The notes: generated from the sequence alone by a model not told the origin. A stretch of DNA of 64,000 nt from Siderastrea siderea (GCA_964030785.1 OZ034967.1:46250033-46314032), one strand, 5' to 3'; shown: positions 1-13,281, numbered from the stretch's first letter. Numbers and translations: made by a program.

Positions 1-1
1 C

Positions 2-243
2 ACTGGGGACGTTCCTGGCGAACTACCCATGGCCACCCTGTTGTACGTGCTCTATGCTGGAGTTCCATCTGAAGGTAGAATCAAGGCCTTTTCAATGGAT
101 TGAATTGGAAAGCAGTTTGATCCTGCCATGAAAGCGGCAAAGGAAAAAGAACCGGGAATGGTGTTGCCTCCTTTAGCCGTTTGTGATTTCCGCACTGCAG
201 AGGGACAACGACTTTGTCGCAAGACCTGGAAGTTGTTTTTATA
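2..243 (+). pseudogene. Unrecognised coding remnant with one internal stop
   Basis: Frame 2 reads as protein-like sequence from the window edge, containing GELPMATLLYVLYAG, then a single TGA at about 110, then EPGMVLPPLAVCDFRTAEG, ending in TAA near 243. Apart from that one stop the frame is open for about 80 codons. I do not recognise the family. It could be the 3' end of a decayed gene or a transposon protein fragment whose 5' part lies left of the window. No intron or promoter can be assigned. Confidence 0.35.
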
Positions 244-244
244 A

Positions 245-2060
245 TTATGTTAATGTTGGTATGATATTGTCATCTATTTTTCACAATTAGCTGGTTGGCC
301 AGTCGTTATTATTTTTGTTTATGAAAACACTATTCCCAAGGGTTGGCTCCATAACCACTACAAAATTACATTCTGAATATATCATGTACAATTTAAAACA
401 ACGAAATGACCTGACATAAGTCAGTCAAATTTTCTTTTGTTTTGTACACCAACATGGCAGCAATGCAAATCACTTATATTACTTACTTTCACAAATGCAC
501 ATAATCCGTGATTATTTCTAGTTTTAATCTGAATGGAATTGGACAGTGTCATATGTGTGATTTTGATAGAAAGACATACAAATTTTAGAGTGTTTTGTGC
601 CTTGTCTGGGCATTTTAGGTGTAATTTTCAAAAATCAAGGCGTGGGTAACCTGTGGTTTTTTGCCTCACATAAAGAATGTGGTCATACGGACGAACGCCT
701 CCACTTGAGAAGTGCGAACAACCTGACTTGAAACACGCTCGGGGTATGCTTCAAAACGATGTATGTCCCCAAAATTCCCCGAGACGGGGAGGGTTTCATC
801 TCCTGGCCCATGGACTACATTTTGTTATGATGGGCAGGTCATGCCCTGCTCTCTGCCAAAGAAGTGCGGTGAGGGGAAACTCATGTAAAATTTACTTAGT
901 AAATTTTTGGGTCAAAATTTATTTTCTTGTATTTTTAGCTAACTATGGATTTTCCATAAGTCCTTGAGCAAGCTTTCCTTTGTTTTGCTTTATTTTGCTT
1001 ATTTCTATTTCACTTTTCGGTTATTACATCATAAAGGGGGTCAGGAAATGGACGATTTAGAGTGGCAACTGGAAACTGTCAACGGTGAATGCAACAGTGC
1101 TTCATGGTCACACAACCATCCCATTTGGCAGCTGGACTGGAAGGTCTCTGACAAAAAAACTAAAAAACCCCTGTTGGACAAAATTTATCTGTAAAACTGT
1201 GGTAACTGTACATTAGCATCTCTCACTTAAGTATTGTATTTTATCCCTGCTTTTGATCTTTATTAATGCCAAGAGAAGAAATGCCTAACGTCGGCATTGT
1301 TAGACATCTTCTAATCAAATCAGCAGTTGCCTTTCTGTGGTAATTCAAGCGGATGGGTCCCTGAATGGTGCCCAAAAATTTCACACCAAGGCAATCAAGA
1401 TAAACAATACTGACAGTTGCTTTTGGCAGGTCTGCCAGTTCAATTCCATGCATTTACTCACACAAAGTCATAGTAAGGCAGCCCTCCACACCTACAAATA
1501 CCAAACCAAACAGCATGGATGGCTGTTGGACTCAACGGGATTGCTGAATCTATGGCCAAGAACTGCTTGTTGACACGGTCTTGTACGCTTATGAAAATTG
1601 TCAACTGGTACCAGACTCGTTACCAGTTTTGGATCTTCCTATAGTTCTGCTTAATCTCAGATACATGGGTTGCCCATTGCTATTAACACGTTCATTTTGG
1701 ATAAAAATTGCTCAAAATAAAAAAACTTATTGAAGTAAAAATATATCAGGTGGATACAACTTCAGTTACGCTTCCCAAAAAAAATGTCCCAGGTGTCAAA
1801 TGCCATTTGAATTGTGGGCTCAAAAATAAGAGTGTCGTTTTATGGCTTATCTTTAAAGGCAGAATGAAGAGAAAAATGATCATCATCAATTTTCTCCTTG
1901 TCATATTTTATTTTATTCGCTTCGCCAAAAAGAAAACAGAGAAAAACAAGAAAGGAAGTTAAATAAATTACTTACAGTGTATAAAACTAACACAACAAAC
2001 AAAGTAGAACACAGAACTCGAATAAATATGGCAAGGTAACCACAACAGTTGGTAGTCAAT
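245..2060. other. No supported gene
   Basis: AT-rich DNA with short open frames only. The frame at 1024-1194 (ending TAA) and the minus frame at 1241-1453 look slightly protein-like, but they have no recognisable motif and no splice context. Confidence 0.4.
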
Positions 2061-2062
2061 TA

Positions 2063-2238
2063 CTGTGGGGCCAAAAAAATATCTGTACACTAGAACACAC
2101 ACAGGTCATGAGAATTTAGAAAGTGATCAGATGAATTGTCTTGATGTCTAAACAAGGTCTCTCAATAAGTAATCAATGAAATGTATTGAGACCAGTAAGG
2201 AGAATTTGTATAAAGATGCCAGGGCTTAAAGGGTTAAA
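2063..2238 (-). mobile_element. MITE, CCTTTAAGCCCC family (copy 1)
   Basis: The right end is GGGCTTAAAGGGTTAA, the inverse of the TTAACCCTTTAAGCCCCAA terminus of the copies at 7640, 8277 and 37935. Interior words are shared with the other copies in reverse orientation: GGTCATGAGAATTTAG and the paired GATCA and AAGGAGAA motifs. The left end is decayed. It is non-coding and presumed to be mobilised by an unseen transposase. Confidence 0.6.
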
Positions 2239-2439
2239 ACAACTATGAGGGTAAACAGAGTCGTAACAGGAAATTCAAGGACAGCTGGGATTGCTAAAAC
2301 TCAATATATTCTGACTTGGCTTTACTGATTTCAGATACTGAAAGAGGTTTTCAATCTCCTACAGTGTTGGGGAAGTGGACAGACAGAGTGTTGGAAATTA
2401 TATTTATTACCCATAGTAATACCCTTTTTTTGGTGGTCA

Positions 2440-4006
2440 CTTGCTGCAGACCTCCGGTTTTCGCTCGGCCAAACAAATACTGGTCATTCTTTCGCTACAC
2501 AGGCTAGGGCTTGTATCATGAGTGACCGTAACATATTGTGCACCCTGAGAGGAGGGAGAACAACAGCAGCATTACAACTTCACGCCGATTTAAGTGTGTA
2601 CCCCAAATTTTGGGGTCGTTAAGTATTCATATATTCAAGCTATTGTTCTTTCTCATTACTCATTCATGCCGAGCATTTGCCGACCACGCAGCACATTTCG
2701 CCGAGCGCAAATTCTTTGATGTAGGTGAGAAGTATTTCTTTTGTTTTCAACCGGTACTAGGAATAAAACCTCCAAGACAAATCTATTGTGCCGCTTGATC
2801 TATTGTCACTCAACGTAAAATTAAAATTCACGGCAGCAAAAGACAACAAATCACAGACGAAATATTTTTTTAAGCAAAAGAATGAGTTTACAAATGTTTA
2901 AGTTACTTTAAAATTTGCACACTAGTAACTACAACTGTTGCTGAATGGTGTGCAATGAATCAAAATATTCGCTCAGATCGATTTATGAAAATGTGCTGCT
3001 TTTGAATCATAATGATTCAAATGTGTGCTTTATGTTGAAGATATCTTGAACCATGTAAGCTTAAGTTATCAAAATCACGAAAGTATTCAAGATCATGTTT
3101 ATGTTTCTGTGACGCTAAAGAGCCCGTAATTAATGCTCTGTGGCCTCAAAACAAAGTAAATGCCATTAAGATATTTTTCGAAGCGATCAGAATGTGTTCA
3201 CAATAATATTACACAACATGGTTTCATTTGCTCTGCTTTTTAAAAAAGAATACACATTTGAGCGAGACGGCTCACCGTAAATTAGTCTACTTTGCGGGAA
3301 AGAAACCACCACTTGACTCGCTTAAAGCGATTAAAAACCCCATTTGAATCTCTGTTTATGACCCAAACAATACTTCCCTTTCAACAGAAGGAAATTTTTC
3401 TTTTTTTCAGCTCAACAATTTTAATTTATCTTTTTAAGTGTATGACCTTTGAAGTCACGCTTCGATTCATCGCGCATCTTAATAGAGAAGCGTTTACACG
3501 CATAAATTACTTCGCAGTTCGAATTACCGCCGCGCTGAGCGAATAAAAACGTTTTTCGGCTTACAGTAATCAAAGTATCTAGTTTAAGATCTCTTTTTAA
3601 AGCTCTCAGAATGCTGTAATGTTTTTAGTGAAAATAAAAGTCGATAACAGTTTGTGAAAAAAATTAAATCCATAAAACGTGTGCAGCAATTCTCTGAAGT
3701 TTATTCGCACTTCAAGAACAAAAGGATATGTTCACAACTCTGCCGCTCGAGGATACTTAATTGTGCTATTGTGTTTGGTCCTTTGAAGTTCAATGAAGAG
3801 TGTCAAGGTCTTCCTCCAAAAGATCTCACCTTTTTCTAAACGAATGAGACCGAACTTACCCGACACGCTTTCCCTAGCTGCCGAAAAGAATGCCCAAAGG
3901 AATAAACTGAGCCTTCATCCAGCGGTATAGCCCATTTAAAAATGACACACTTAAATCGCGCTGAAGTTGTAATGGGGTCTAATGCCACTGGGGCTTTTCT
4001 TGTTTT
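2440..4006. repeat. 1.57-kb dispersed repeat, ends shared with 12.7 kb
   Basis: The left end (GGTTTTCGCTCGGCCAAACA at about 2455) and the right end (GGGTCTAATGCCACTGGGGC at about 3974) both recur at 12716-12872, where they lie only about 150 bases apart. The simplest reading is a non-autonomous DNA element here and an internally deleted derivative there. No transposase is encoded; the short frames inside match nothing I know. Confidence 0.4.
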
Positions 4007-4009
4007 AGT

Positions 4010-7000
4010 TTTAGTTTTGAAGCTGCATCACACGTAACAGTGCATGAATACAAGTTATTTATGATCCCCTGCATTTGGTGAAATAATTAACTTTTTTAAG
4101 TTTTGTAACACACAGATTGACACAAACCTACAGCTGTACAAAGGTCCGTACAGAAAACTTTGCATTCTTCACAGTTTTGTAAAATAGACTGGAACTAGTT
4201 AAGCAGTACACCGCATAAAGTGTTGTTGTGTCATGTCTGGCATGTTAGCATTTTGAGCCACTGACAACAAAATTTTGCCCTGTTTGAGAACTGGTCAACA
4301 TGTTTACAAAATAATTACAATAGCACAGGTTTTGGCTAGTTTAAGCCACATATCATATTTGCACAGACAACTGGTCCTTGAATATAATTTATGATCCTCT
4401 GTTGATATTTGTAAATTGTTTGAATCATGTGTATGAGTGGTGTTACCACCCATACACAAACCTCTGGTCTACAAAAAAGTTCCTATTCTTTGTTCTTTTG
4501 TATTTGTGTGTATTGTCAACAAAACTTAAACAGATTGCAAATTTAAGTTTCTAATTTCAGACCACATTTCATTCATAATTACAACTGTAGAAGTTTTAAG
4601 ATTCTAATGCGTTCAACACCGCATGGATTCCAAATTCATTTTGTGAGCTTGTTAGCATTTTGAACTGAGGACAGCAAATTTGTTCAGCATATAATCTCAG
4701 TAATTTGAACAGCACTTCATGAAAGATGTTAAGCAGATTCTTCTACATGTACATGTATTTCCAAGTAAAACTGTTTTTATAGGAATAACATTTCACTTTT
4801 CTGTTGATCGTGTCACCTTCTATTTGCTCGCTCAAATAATTTTGCTTGCCCGCCTGACAATCCAGGAGGACCGCTAAGAGTCTACTGTGGTACCTTCTTA
4901 ACTAGACAAATTAGTGTTCTCCCTTTTGTGAAGGAATACACGCCCTTTGCGTGCATGCAAAAGCTTTCATCGTTTGTCAAAATACTCGCAATTTATGTGT
5001 AATTAAGGTGCATGTAAAGTGTTAAAGCTTGTGTAAAACCTTACTCACGTGTGTAATGCATATAATTTGCAAGTTAGTCCACCATATTGCACTAATTTAT
5101 GGGTGTGTAAGTGCTGCAGTCCCAGTCTTTCAAAAGGTTCGCTCAAAACTCAGTTTGTCCAGCTGGCTGAAAAACAATAAAAAAGAATGAGTATGACTTT
5201 GTCAATTCCGATTTCACAGGAATACAAACAGATGATAAATACATTAATCAACTGTCAAGATCTTTCCCCAAATTCGGAGCCCCGACAGGAATTTAACCCA
5301 TGACCTTCCACACCAGCATCGCACAGGAACTCTAAAGTACTGTGCATGACAAATCTAATAATGTGCAACAGGGGTACCAATAGATAATTAAGAAATGTCA
5401 AGACCGAAGAAAAAGTTACAGTTCAATAATTATAACTAAGTTCTGAATGATGTTATGTTTTGGCATGGATGTCCTCTCAAACAAAAACAGGGCAAACCAT
5501 AAACAAAAAATTATAAAACCAAACAGTCAACTGGAACTGTTCAGCAGAGGCAATATACTGAATGGTTCAAGTAATGTCAATTCAACAGAAAAGTTTCCTG
5601 CAGTAACCTGCTGTTCATTTCAAGTTTGTGGTGAAAAGTGAATCAAGTTAAAACTGACACAAAAAGACTCCACAATCTTCGACAGAACTACTTGAGACAA
5701 AAACTAAAGGAAGTTGCACAAAGATGAAAAATCGATTTTTATCACAAAAATGCCCTCCTCCCCCTTTTTCCCCTTTCTCGCTTCACTACAGAAATATACA
5801 ATGTAATGCAAGTAGCTTGCAGTCACAAAGGAAAACACAAACTACAAGCACAATGCTCAGGAAAAAGGTGTGCAGCAATTATTTTCATGGATGCCTGTAA
5901 TTTACTACGTGGACTTCAAAGCAAATATGCGATCAGACCAATCAACAAGTTCACTCGCATCAGAACGACCAGAAAACTGAAATAAAACTCAAAGCTTTCA
6001 ATCAGTTTTTCCAAATTACAATTTTAAAAGTGTTTAGATTTTGAACACGAGCGGGTCTGCAATCGAAGGAACTGAGTGAATTCAACTCACTTTGTGACAC
6101 TGCATCCCTCTACAGTAATTGTCAGCCAACAAAATTTTATTGTTGCACTTCACAATAGACGTCACTACCTCCCCTTAGAACTTCCAGTATTTTTCAGTCT
6201 CTCGCTCAACAAGTGCCTCCTCTCCCGATACAAGACTCCCATGTTGCAAGAGGGTGGCGACTTACTTTTGAGTGGTACTCTAACAGTTTGGTGCATGTAA
6301 AAACTGTTGTTCAGACTGGTTACCAACCCAGCATCTTACGTTTCATGTCAAATAGTAGGTCACAGAGTGGCTAAATTGATTCTTTTAGTAATAACAACTT
6401 TCCTGCTTTTTTTCTTTTCTTTTCATACTTTTCTTCTCTTTTCTTTTCTTTTATACTTTTCTTTTTAAAAATGTCTGCTACCGATCGCAACACTTGTTTC
6501 AATCGCAATTTCAGTTATATCAACTTGCATACTCTTGAGGGCTTTAGGAATGACTTTTCAACATGTAAAGGGACATCTTTTGCTTGGCAGCTATTAGTTA
6601 AAAAATTACAACTTTCAATATTTTGACCGGTCAGAAACAGGAGGTGACCAAGCTAAAATTTGTTTGGCCGGTCAACATGACCAGCAACTGCACAAAAATT
6701 ATTTTGAGTCCTGAACACAGTTTGATGCCAGGAGAAAAAAAGGCAATGAACAGAGATAATACAAATGTGAAGAAAGCAGTTTGTATTTTGCTCTACATGC
6801 CCATGTATAGAGCACTTTTACATTGTAGAATAAGTGAAACAATCTATATGTTTATTCATTTATATATTTACATGTACAATATAATATATATGATATTGTA
6901 CATGTACATATATAAACGTTAATATAATGTTAATATAAATGTTTGCAATAACAATGAGGCATGAGAATAGTTGGTAAAAGGGGCACACACCTCATTTAAC

Positions 7001-7065
7001 GAAACACCACCAACATGCAAAATACAATATACATGTAGGAATGAATGACCTTAAGATGTAACAAA
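4010..7065. other. No supported gene; scattered simple sequence
   Basis: No credible coding frame was seen. It contains a tRNA-like SINE remnant (5271-5345) and a polypyrimidine run, mostly TTTTC units, at about 6408-6470. An AT-rich stretch near 6840-6930 explains a low-complexity frame there. Confidence 0.4.
5271..5345 (-). repeat. Decayed tRNA-derived SINE remnant
   Basis: On the minus strand GGTCATGGGTTAAATTCC resembles a Pol III B box, about 35 bases after a weak A-box-like stretch. The pattern matches the clearer tRNA-like copies at 16.5 and 37.3 kb, but the cloverleaf is lost. Confidence 0.35.
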
Positions 7066-7069
7066 ACAA

Positions 7070-7275
7070 TTTTGAGGATCCTCAATATCAACACGCACCT
7101 TCTCTTACAGATTCTCCACGTCTTTTTATGGTACTGGTAGGAGAATTTGATTTAACATCTAGGTATTTAATTATTGGGGATCATTTCTTTTTCTCCATAT
7201 TCTCATGATGTGTATGTTTGACTGAATTGTAATATCGTAAGGAGAAATTGGATGCATCTCACTACTGGATCTGAA
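7070..7275 (+). mobile_element. MITE, CCTTTAAGCCCC family (copy 2, decayed)
   Basis: The interior aligns with the copy at 37935: CAATATCAACACGCACC, TTATGGTACTGGTAGGAGAA, GGGGATCATTTC and GTAAGGAGAAATTGGATGC all have counterparts in the same order. Both termini are eroded. Confidence 0.45.
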
Positions 7276-7639
7276 GTGTTAAATTATTTACGAATTACCT
7301 TTTAACGCTATCTCCTTGGCTTGTGAGATTGAGGTTGAAGCTTGTCACTCCACCACACAGCAGAGCCATTTTCACAGTAAAACACAATGTTAATTTTTCA
7401 GCTTGCAGCCACCACAGAAGCTCTCATTCAAACTATAAACAAAAAAAGAAATAATCATGTGCACTGCTCTGAATCTTGGATTCATCTTTTCACAATGTGT
7501 GCATCTTTGCATGAACTTTCTCTTAAACTCATTTACTTCTCATTGCAGTGTCCAGTGGGATCGCCAATTCAGTTGTTAGGTCGGCAGAAGCTGTATGATG
7601 ATGGCAGTGTTACACACGACAAGATGCAGATTCTCTCTT

Positions 7640-7848
7640 GAGCCTTTAAGCCCCAACATCATTGCACAAATTCTCCTTACTTGTCTCCATAGATTTTACT
7701 GACTACTTATTGAGAGAACTTTTTCAAACATCAAGACAATTCATCTTTGGTGATCATTTTCTAAATTCTCATGACCTGTATGTGTTATAATATACTGATA
7801 CGATGAGGGGAAATTTGATGCTGATCACTCTTGGGGCTTAAAGGGTTA
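7640..7848 (+). mobile_element. MITE, CCTTTAAGCCCC family (copy 3)
   Basis: It begins CCTTTAAGCCCCAAC and ends TTGGGGCTTAAAGGGTTAA, giving imperfect terminal inverted repeats about 209 bases apart. The interior has TTGGTGATCATTTTC and TCTCATGACCTGTATGTG, shared with the other copies. Confidence 0.65.
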
Positions 7849-8228
7849 AATATGTACTATTGTGGATTCAAAACTAAAACGTAAAAGTTGTAACTTTGCC
7901 TGTTTGTCCTGTTGCAAGTGTAGACTATTCAAAATCTAGAAATTGCAATTGCTTATGGGATGAAAAATAGTTTTTTTCACCTTGATCAAAAAATTAAATG
8001 TTACGTGTCACACGCTAATTTTATAACTTTTCTCTTGCATCTTCAAGTTTTTTCTACATGGATCTAGGTTCTTCCAAATGATAATATTTTAACATCACTA
8101 AACTATGGTCACTGTTGAAGTAAAACAGTTTGAAAGAAATCTGCCATTTGCTTGCGAAGATATTGGAAAAGTTATTTCAGCAGCCACTAATATACATGAC
8201 GATCATGGTACAAGTCAAAAAAATAAAA

Positions 8229-8263
<35 letters not shown>
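8229..8263. repeat. (GAT)n microsatellite
   Basis: About eleven uninterrupted GAT/ATG triplets. Any frame through it is poly-Met or poly-Asp low complexity, not a gene. Confidence 0.95.
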
Positions 8264-8264
<1 letters not shown>

Positions 8265-8276
8265 GTTTGTCTTTTC

Positions 8277-8476
8277 TAACCCTTTAAGCCCCAATATTAA
8301 TATGCATATTCTCCTTAGTGTTCTCCATATACTTCTTATTAGGACCAGTTGGAAAAATTTGCACAAATATCAAGACTTTGCATGTTTGGTGATCATTTCC
8401 TTTAATCTCGTGACCTGTATATTTGAACAAGTAGGGATAATGTAAGGAGAAATTAGATGTTTGTCACCATTGGGGT
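8277..8476 (+). mobile_element. MITE, CCTTTAAGCCCC family (copy 4)
   Basis: It starts TAACCCTTTAAGCCCCAATA and ends in a mutated CCATTGGGGTGAC. The interior is very close to the copy at 37935 (CATATTCTCCTTAGTGTTCT, TGTTTGGTGATCATTTCC). It lies next to the (GAT)n run. Confidence 0.65.
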
Positions 8477-8479
8477 GAC

Positions 8480-11400
8480 AAGAAATTTGCACATTTACAT
8501 TCATGACAGATGTTGAATTACAAAGAACAAAAACACGCCATAAAAAAATTTGCAGAGGATGAAATTAGAATGGTAAGCAAGAGTATCAAGAATTACAAAG
8601 TAACTTACTTCAAGCTCACTCCTGGCATTCCTTACTCAGTAGGATGATAATATCGCATCTTTGTTTGACCTAGAGAGAATTGACATACGTCAGCAACAAG
8701 AAGCCAACATCAACATTTATTATGGACAAAGAACACAAGTACAACTTCAAATGAGCCTGCTTTACGTTCAATTACCAAATCTCTTCATTCTTGCTTGACA
8801 ATGCGCACGTTCACAAAACCACGCCTCGCAAAATGTATCACTCTGCACGATTATCGCAGCTCTTCTACGCACTCGCCAAAAATCCATCTTTTCCAAACCA
8901 TTTCTCGTTTCTTCTGAAGAAAAAAGTAAAAGATAAAGATTTTATTAATTAAGACACATCAATAAAGGTTTAGGAAAACTTTCTTAACTTTAATCCGAGT
9001 TCGATGAATCCCAACGTACCAAAAACGCAATGTTTTTGGAAATCATGCCAAATGTCACAACAGATAAAACAGCGCCTATCAACTACAAAAGTCGTGTTGC
9101 ACTCTCTCTTACTGCTTTACGACGCAACTTTACAATTCATTTGGTTCCTTTGATTATCTAAACTCTGCTATTTTGCAGCTAAAAAGCTTTGAACGTATCT
9201 GAAGGTGCAAGATCGATCGATATTGTCACTGCTATTCGACAATCGCCCGAATCCGAAAGGACGTGTAAACTAGCCAGCATTACAAGCTAAACTTCCACTC
9301 ACCATTGTTAAAAACTGTCTTGCAACATCATAACAGCGATATAAGCTGTTCCACCTTAACAGAATTAAATACCTGATTCTATCTGGAAAGCACACAACTG
9401 AAATGAACACATCTTTTTCCCGAAATGACTTCATCCTAAGAACCCGAGACTTGATGTCAAAACAACAATGCATTGCGAACTACAAAACTTGGACAAAACT
9501 TTCCTTAGGGTGGGGTGCTTAGTTTAGAAAAAATAAACATGTTGCCGCCAGGTTGCCGCAAGGTTGCCGCAAATACAACTGGTGTGGCGAAAGGCGAATG
9601 AATATGTACTCCACACTACCCTTCTTCGCGTTACTTTGATTTCACTATTTTCTAGAACAACTGGAAGGGGAGGGGGTAATATTTTGTCTGCGGTGTTCCC
9701 GCGTTGGTGGACAGACACGACGTGCGTGGCAGGCGGAAGTTAGGAAATTAGGGGGTGGGGAAATTAGCAAACGCAAAACGCAAGCGCGGAACGAAGCGGT
9801 TTGGTAGGGCTACTGGACGAACCTTACGATGAAGGATAAACGGCCCGCGCATTGCGGGCATGTGCGGACCTCTGAAACTGATAAATAAATGTTTTGAATC
9901 GGTGTTTAGCCGACTGTTGCCGCAATGTGCACATGAGTGTTTTTAAAACGCGATTTGCTTATCATGATTCGACTCAGTGATCGAGCAATGGAAAGTGAAA
10001 CTCGCTTTTAAAATGAGTTTAAAAAGGGTGCCTCTTAATCAATTCAAGTTAGGTAAAATAACGCATTACCTAATAAAAGATGAAGTTCGAAATGAGTAAA
10101 CCCATGTAAAAAATTAATAGAGCAAATATGAAATGAAAATAAATTCTAACCACACTACACAATGCTTTGTGTGACTCTTGGCTGGAGTCATATACATGTA
10201 AGTATTGAAAGGTGACAGCCTGTTAGATCTGTCAAAATGATTGCGTGATTTTATTCACGCGAATGTGCTTTAGGTAATTCAGTTTCGCTTTTTTGTCGCT
10301 AGTAAAAATGTTGAGCTCCCGAGCAGCATATTCTTCATAAATAGTTAGAGTATGTTCTTAATTAACTTTAGTCGGATTACTGAACGTAAGTGGAAAATCG
10401 AAGTCCCTCACGAAGTGCACGAATCATCACCACATAATGGCATTATGCCAATCTTGTCATTTATGTTCGCGTAAAGTTCAAATTCAGTCCTCATTTTCCG
10501 ATATGAAAAAAAGTAGATGAGTTTATTGCTCTTACCAAAAATCAAAGCTACATTTGTTTCATCTTGGTTGGTTTAATTATTTGGTGCTTTCGGGAATTAA
10601 GCTCCTTTCCAATAAATGATAAACATGAGGCGTGCCATACAAAGTTTTTTGAAACCGTTTAATACGGGCCGATACAAAGAACTTAGGACGATACACGCGC
10701 ATAATTAAACAAAGACCACGCAATATTACGCTCACACAGCCAAGTTGACCAGCAGTTTTAAAAACATGTTTATCTGGGTTTAAGCTGTTTCATAAGCAAA
10801 GGGCATTTTCTTTATTTCACGATGCGCACAAGTGAAGTACGAAGAATAAGTGAATTAACATCCCTCAACGCTAATTTGTGAATATCTCGGAAATTAAAGC
10901 AAACAGAAATAAACAAATATTGTATAAAGAAATATCGTATTCACACTGCGTAAACCCATTAGCTTTTGTCAGCAGATCGTATCAGCATTTTTCAGGAATC
11001 AAGAGAAACGGAACCGTCCAGCTTTCCAAGAATTCTTTGATCAGCGGTTTGGTTGCCTAGACACTAGTCCACTGGCCAAACAGCCCGAGGTTTCTGCAAA
11101 CCTCACCGTTCCTTACACCTCCCCCCTGAATAAACCTCTCCACCAAACCAAAGGCTGAAAGACGCTGACAAAGATGCGGAGGCATAGGTCAGTACTGCGT
11201 CCGCACAATAAAGGAGACTTTGTTTATTCAAGATCTGCGACCGGCTTTGAACGGCAACCTTGGTAGTGAGAAGCTCATGCTCTATTAGCTAGCTTCTCAG
11301 AACAGACGGATTTCTTGTGAAGCTCCGTGCCTTTTAGCGTATCGCTGTTGTTGTTGTTGTTGTTGTTTTTAATGACATTTTAATGATTCACAGAACAATT

Positions 11401-11835
11401 ACAGAGAGGGCAACATACATACATACTGTTCACATACTGTTGTCGGGTTGAAAAGTATAAACGATAGACAATGCAACACAATGGAACTCTGGGAAGATGG
11501 TAGGGGCAAGTTTGTTACTAGGTTTCGTTTCTTGATATTCAAATTATTTTCTTTTCAAGATAATTTAAAGAGTGCTGTGTTATTATAATGTGCACGTGTT
11601 CAAGTATAGAGGCAAGTTTTCGTGTTTCCGAGAGCACCATTGGGTTGCATCCTCAATGATTTCTGCTTTTTACTCGACAACGTTTCAATTGGGCGTACAT
11701 GTATAACATATAGATTTAGCCAAGCCTAAAAGCGGAGCCCCCCTTTTTGTTTTGTCTGTTTTTTGCTTTTGTTTTTTGTTTTGTTTTTGCTGGCAGTTAT
11801 TAATTTGTGAAAATACTCTCATCCAAGTCGTTTTA
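8480..11835. other. No supported gene; one CpG-richer patch
   Basis: No coding frame or TE with clear ends was found. At about 9538-9575 the heptamer TTGCCGC is repeated three times inside a CpG-richer stretch (9530-9870), unlike the AT-rich surroundings. This could be a decayed promoter, but nothing downstream supports that. A (GTT)n run lies at 11346-11367. Confidence 0.35.
11346..11367. repeat. (GTT)n microsatellite
   Basis: About seven GTT units. Short GTT runs also end the LINE at 51.8 kb, so this may mark an old LINE 3' end, but no LINE body is recognisable next to it. Confidence 0.8.
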
Positions 11836-11837
11836 TT

Positions 11838-11940
11838 AAAAAAAAAAAAAAAAAAAAAAAATTCTTGTTTCCCCTGAGTGTCGAACCCCGGCTCGTCGGC
11901 GCGAGTTGCCGGTATCTAGTCCACTAGGCCATAGACGTTT
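11838..11940 (-). repeat. tRNA-derived SINE head with A/T run
   Basis: On the minus strand there is an A box (TGGCCTAGTGG) near 11930 and a B box (GGGGTTCGACACTC) near 11885, in the order and spacing of a tRNA gene. A run of about 24 T (A on the plus strand, 11838-11861) follows. The acceptor stem does not pair properly, so this is a SINE rather than a tRNA gene. Confidence 0.55.
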
Positions 11941-12419
11941 GACATTGTTTTCGTAGTTAATTTTAATACTTATTTCTTTCTTCTTGACAAGCTGCCTATC
12001 AGCATGAAAATGCTGGTGTTTTTCCTGGCAAAATGTGTTCGAAACGCCGTAAAAACCATGGTTGTGGACAGAAAAAACCAAAAAGCACTAGCTCTGCTAT
12101 ATTTGGCATCGAAACCGCTGCGAAAAGCTGCGAACTCAAGCGGTGTGCCGACCGAGTTTGAACAGAACCGACGAGGCAAATTTGAACTTTTTGCCTGAAC
12201 TTTATCGCCGAATTTCTTTCGCCTAGATTGAACTTTTCCCCTTCCACCAAAAAGACAACTGAGTGTTCTTTTGAACTTTTTTTTTCCACTAACAAATTTG
12301 TTTTTGACTTTTGTTGTCTTTGCTTGTTTTGCTACAACGCGGGTCAACATGCGATTTCGCGCCGAAAACACACGGGATTCAGCACAGGATTCTATCCAGT
12401 GTAGGAAGTGTATTGGTAG

Positions 12420-12560
12420 CCCTGTGGTGCGGACGGACGGACGTACGGACGGATGTACGGACGGACGGTCACGTGACTATACGTCACTACCAAAATTTTT
12501 TGGTTTGATAGATTACCAAATTTCCTTAGCAATGGAGCTCCGCTGACGCGCTAGCGCGCT
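12420..12560. repeat. GGAC-rich repeat with adjoining palindrome
   Basis: About twelve imperfect GGAC/GTAC tetramers (12430-12468) are followed by ATACGTCACTACC and then a palindrome-rich segment around 12540 (GACGCGCTAGCGCGC). It looks like the end of a dispersed repeat, not a coding region. Confidence 0.5.
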
Positions 12561-12699
12561 GGCTCCGCTATAAGATAGCTTATCGTTGTTAAGAACATTG
12601 TTCTTAATTTCGGTACCAGACTTCCAATTACATCGACATTTCTTTGCAGTTGCCCGGCCGTCTTCAGTATAACCACTTTTTGTTTGTTTGTTTTTCTGG

Positions 12700-12876
12700 T
12701 TTACTTGCCCCAGACATCCAGTTTTCGCTCGGCCAAACATATATTCGTCGCGTCTTTTGCTACACACTAGGCTGCGGCTCGTATCTTGAGTAAACGTAAC
12801 ATGTTTTTCACCCCGAGGACAGGGAAAAAAACAGTGAGGTCTAATGCCCCTGGGGTTTTTCTTGTTTTCATTAGCA
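12700..12876. repeat. Short derivative of the 2.4-4.0 kb repeat
   Basis: It carries GTTTTCGCTCGGCCAAACA at the left and GGTCTAATGCCCCTGGGG at the right, the two ends of the 1.57-kb element at 2440, with almost all of the interior missing. Confidence 0.45.
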
Positions 12877-13012
12877 TACGAAACGTCAAGTCATTTGACA
12901 ACATGCGTCGTTTTTTTCATGCTTAACACTGCTATATGTATTTTGTTAAACAAAAGGGTTTCAAATTATCTTTTGTACTGAAAGTAGAAACTTTTAAACT
13001 GTCTTAGTAGTG

Positions 13013-13206
13013 GAGTTAAATAGCAGGGGATCAGCATCAAATTTCTCCATACCATACCTGTGCATTATAACACATACAGGTCATGAGAATTTAGGAAATG
13101 ATCACTAAAGATAAAACGTCTTGATGTTTAAACACATTCTCCCAGATAATGTCATAGGAAATATATAGAGAACAGTGAGAAGAACCTGTATGCTGATATT
13201 GGGGCA
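13013..13206 (-). mobile_element. MITE, CCTTTAAGCCCC family (copy 5)
   Basis: Reverse-orientation copy: CAGGTCATGAGAATTTAGG, GATCACTAAAGAT and GATATTGGGGCAG match the family interior and one terminus. The ends are decayed. Confidence 0.45.
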
Positions 13207-13281
13207 GCGGTTGGTTTCGTGGGTTCAGTGGATCATTATGGACTGGTAGCTAATAAATAAAGGTAGAGCGATACCAATTAT

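Noticed and set aside
8230..8445. Frame starting with eleven Met
   Set aside because: It starts in the (GAT)n repeat and runs through a MITE.
9530..9870. CpG-richer patch as a promoter
   Set aside because: No exon or transcript unit can be tied to it on either strand.
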